Below, in pieces: positions 6,269 through 6,272 of a DNA stretch of 6,272 nucleotides (its first letter is position 1; every line of letters begins with the position of its first letter). Location of the stretch: assembly GCA_026196445.1 (NCBI GenBank), contig JAPHTE010000459.1, positions 1 to 6,272 on the forward strand, written 5' to 3'. The position numbers and the translations under genes were made by a program. The notes under the pieces are model-generated. The model searched no databases and was not told the origin of the DNA. It saw nothing but the letters and a program-made list of their open reading frames with translations. This stretch comes from Lysobacterales bacterium. GTDB lineage: Bacteria > Pseudomonadota > Gammaproteobacteria > Xanthomonadales > SZUA-36.

Positions 6269-6272
6269 GAGC
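6205..6272 (+). CDS. Possible start of a plus-strand gene, cut by the window edge
   Basis: From the ATG at 6205 the frame stays open to the end of the window and reads MSTWCFTPAVYD then NRNGKMFILG. An internal ATG at 6256, preceded by AGGA (6244-6247), is another possible start (MFILG...). The Shine-Dalgarno sequence at 6181-6190 is 14 bases from 6205, longer than usual. With only 22 codons visible, an open frame is not strong evidence and no family can be named. The competing frame from 6197 has better start spacing but is short. Confidence 0.25.
   Translation, partial: MSTWCFTPAVYDNRNGKMFILG

Noticed and set aside
6234..6272. Tail of a minus-strand gene entering from the right edge (last residues NIFPFLLS, TAG at 6236-6234)
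   Set aside because: Only 12 codons are visible. The terminator at 6151-6179 makes such a gene plausible, but the frame alone cannot support a feature.

Overview
The window looks like ordinary chromosome of a gammaproteobacterium. The main evidence is a compact thrA-thrB-thrC operon whose three products read like the enterobacterial (E. coli-type) proteins along their whole visible lengths. The DNA is moderately GC-rich, with little space between genes. The species cannot be fixed. The secreted M28 peptidase resembles a kind I associate with marine and environmental gammaproteobacteria, but that is an impression from memory.

Left part (1-2731, plus strand): the 3' end of thrA (bifunctional aspartokinase/homoserine dehydrogenase; only the end of the dehydrogenase domain is present), then complete thrB (homoserine kinase) and complete thrC (threonine synthase). 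With the chosen starts, 8 bases separate each pair. Together they run the last three steps of threonine synthesis: aspartate semialdehyde to homoserine, to O-phosphohomoserine, to threonine. All catalytic motifs checked are intact. The operon promoter and any thr leader lie upstream of the window.

Middle and right (2821-6039, minus strand): a two-gene unit facing the thr operon. Transcription runs from a secreted M28-family metallopeptidase (6039 to 4693) into a 621-residue glycosyltransferase-like protein (4686 to 2821), with only 6 bases between them. The second protein is the most interesting item. It appears to join an N-terminal PqqD-like (RiPP recognition element-like) winged-helix domain to a GT-A type glycosyltransferase core and a C-terminal region I do not recognise. 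This suggests a peptide- or protein-directed glycosyltransferase, with the mycofactocin protein MftF as a possible architectural precedent. No precursor peptide is visible here. The peptidase has Asp where the classical first zinc-ligand His of M28 enzymes is expected.

The 89-base gap between the convergent thrC and glycosyltransferase genes holds an imperfect hairpin but no T-run. The right edge (6040-6272) holds a small inverted repeat upstream of the peptidase, a strong GC hairpin with a T-run on the minus strand (likely terminator of a gene further right), and a very strong plus-strand Shine-Dalgarno sequence followed by two overlapping short reading frames, one of which runs off the window.
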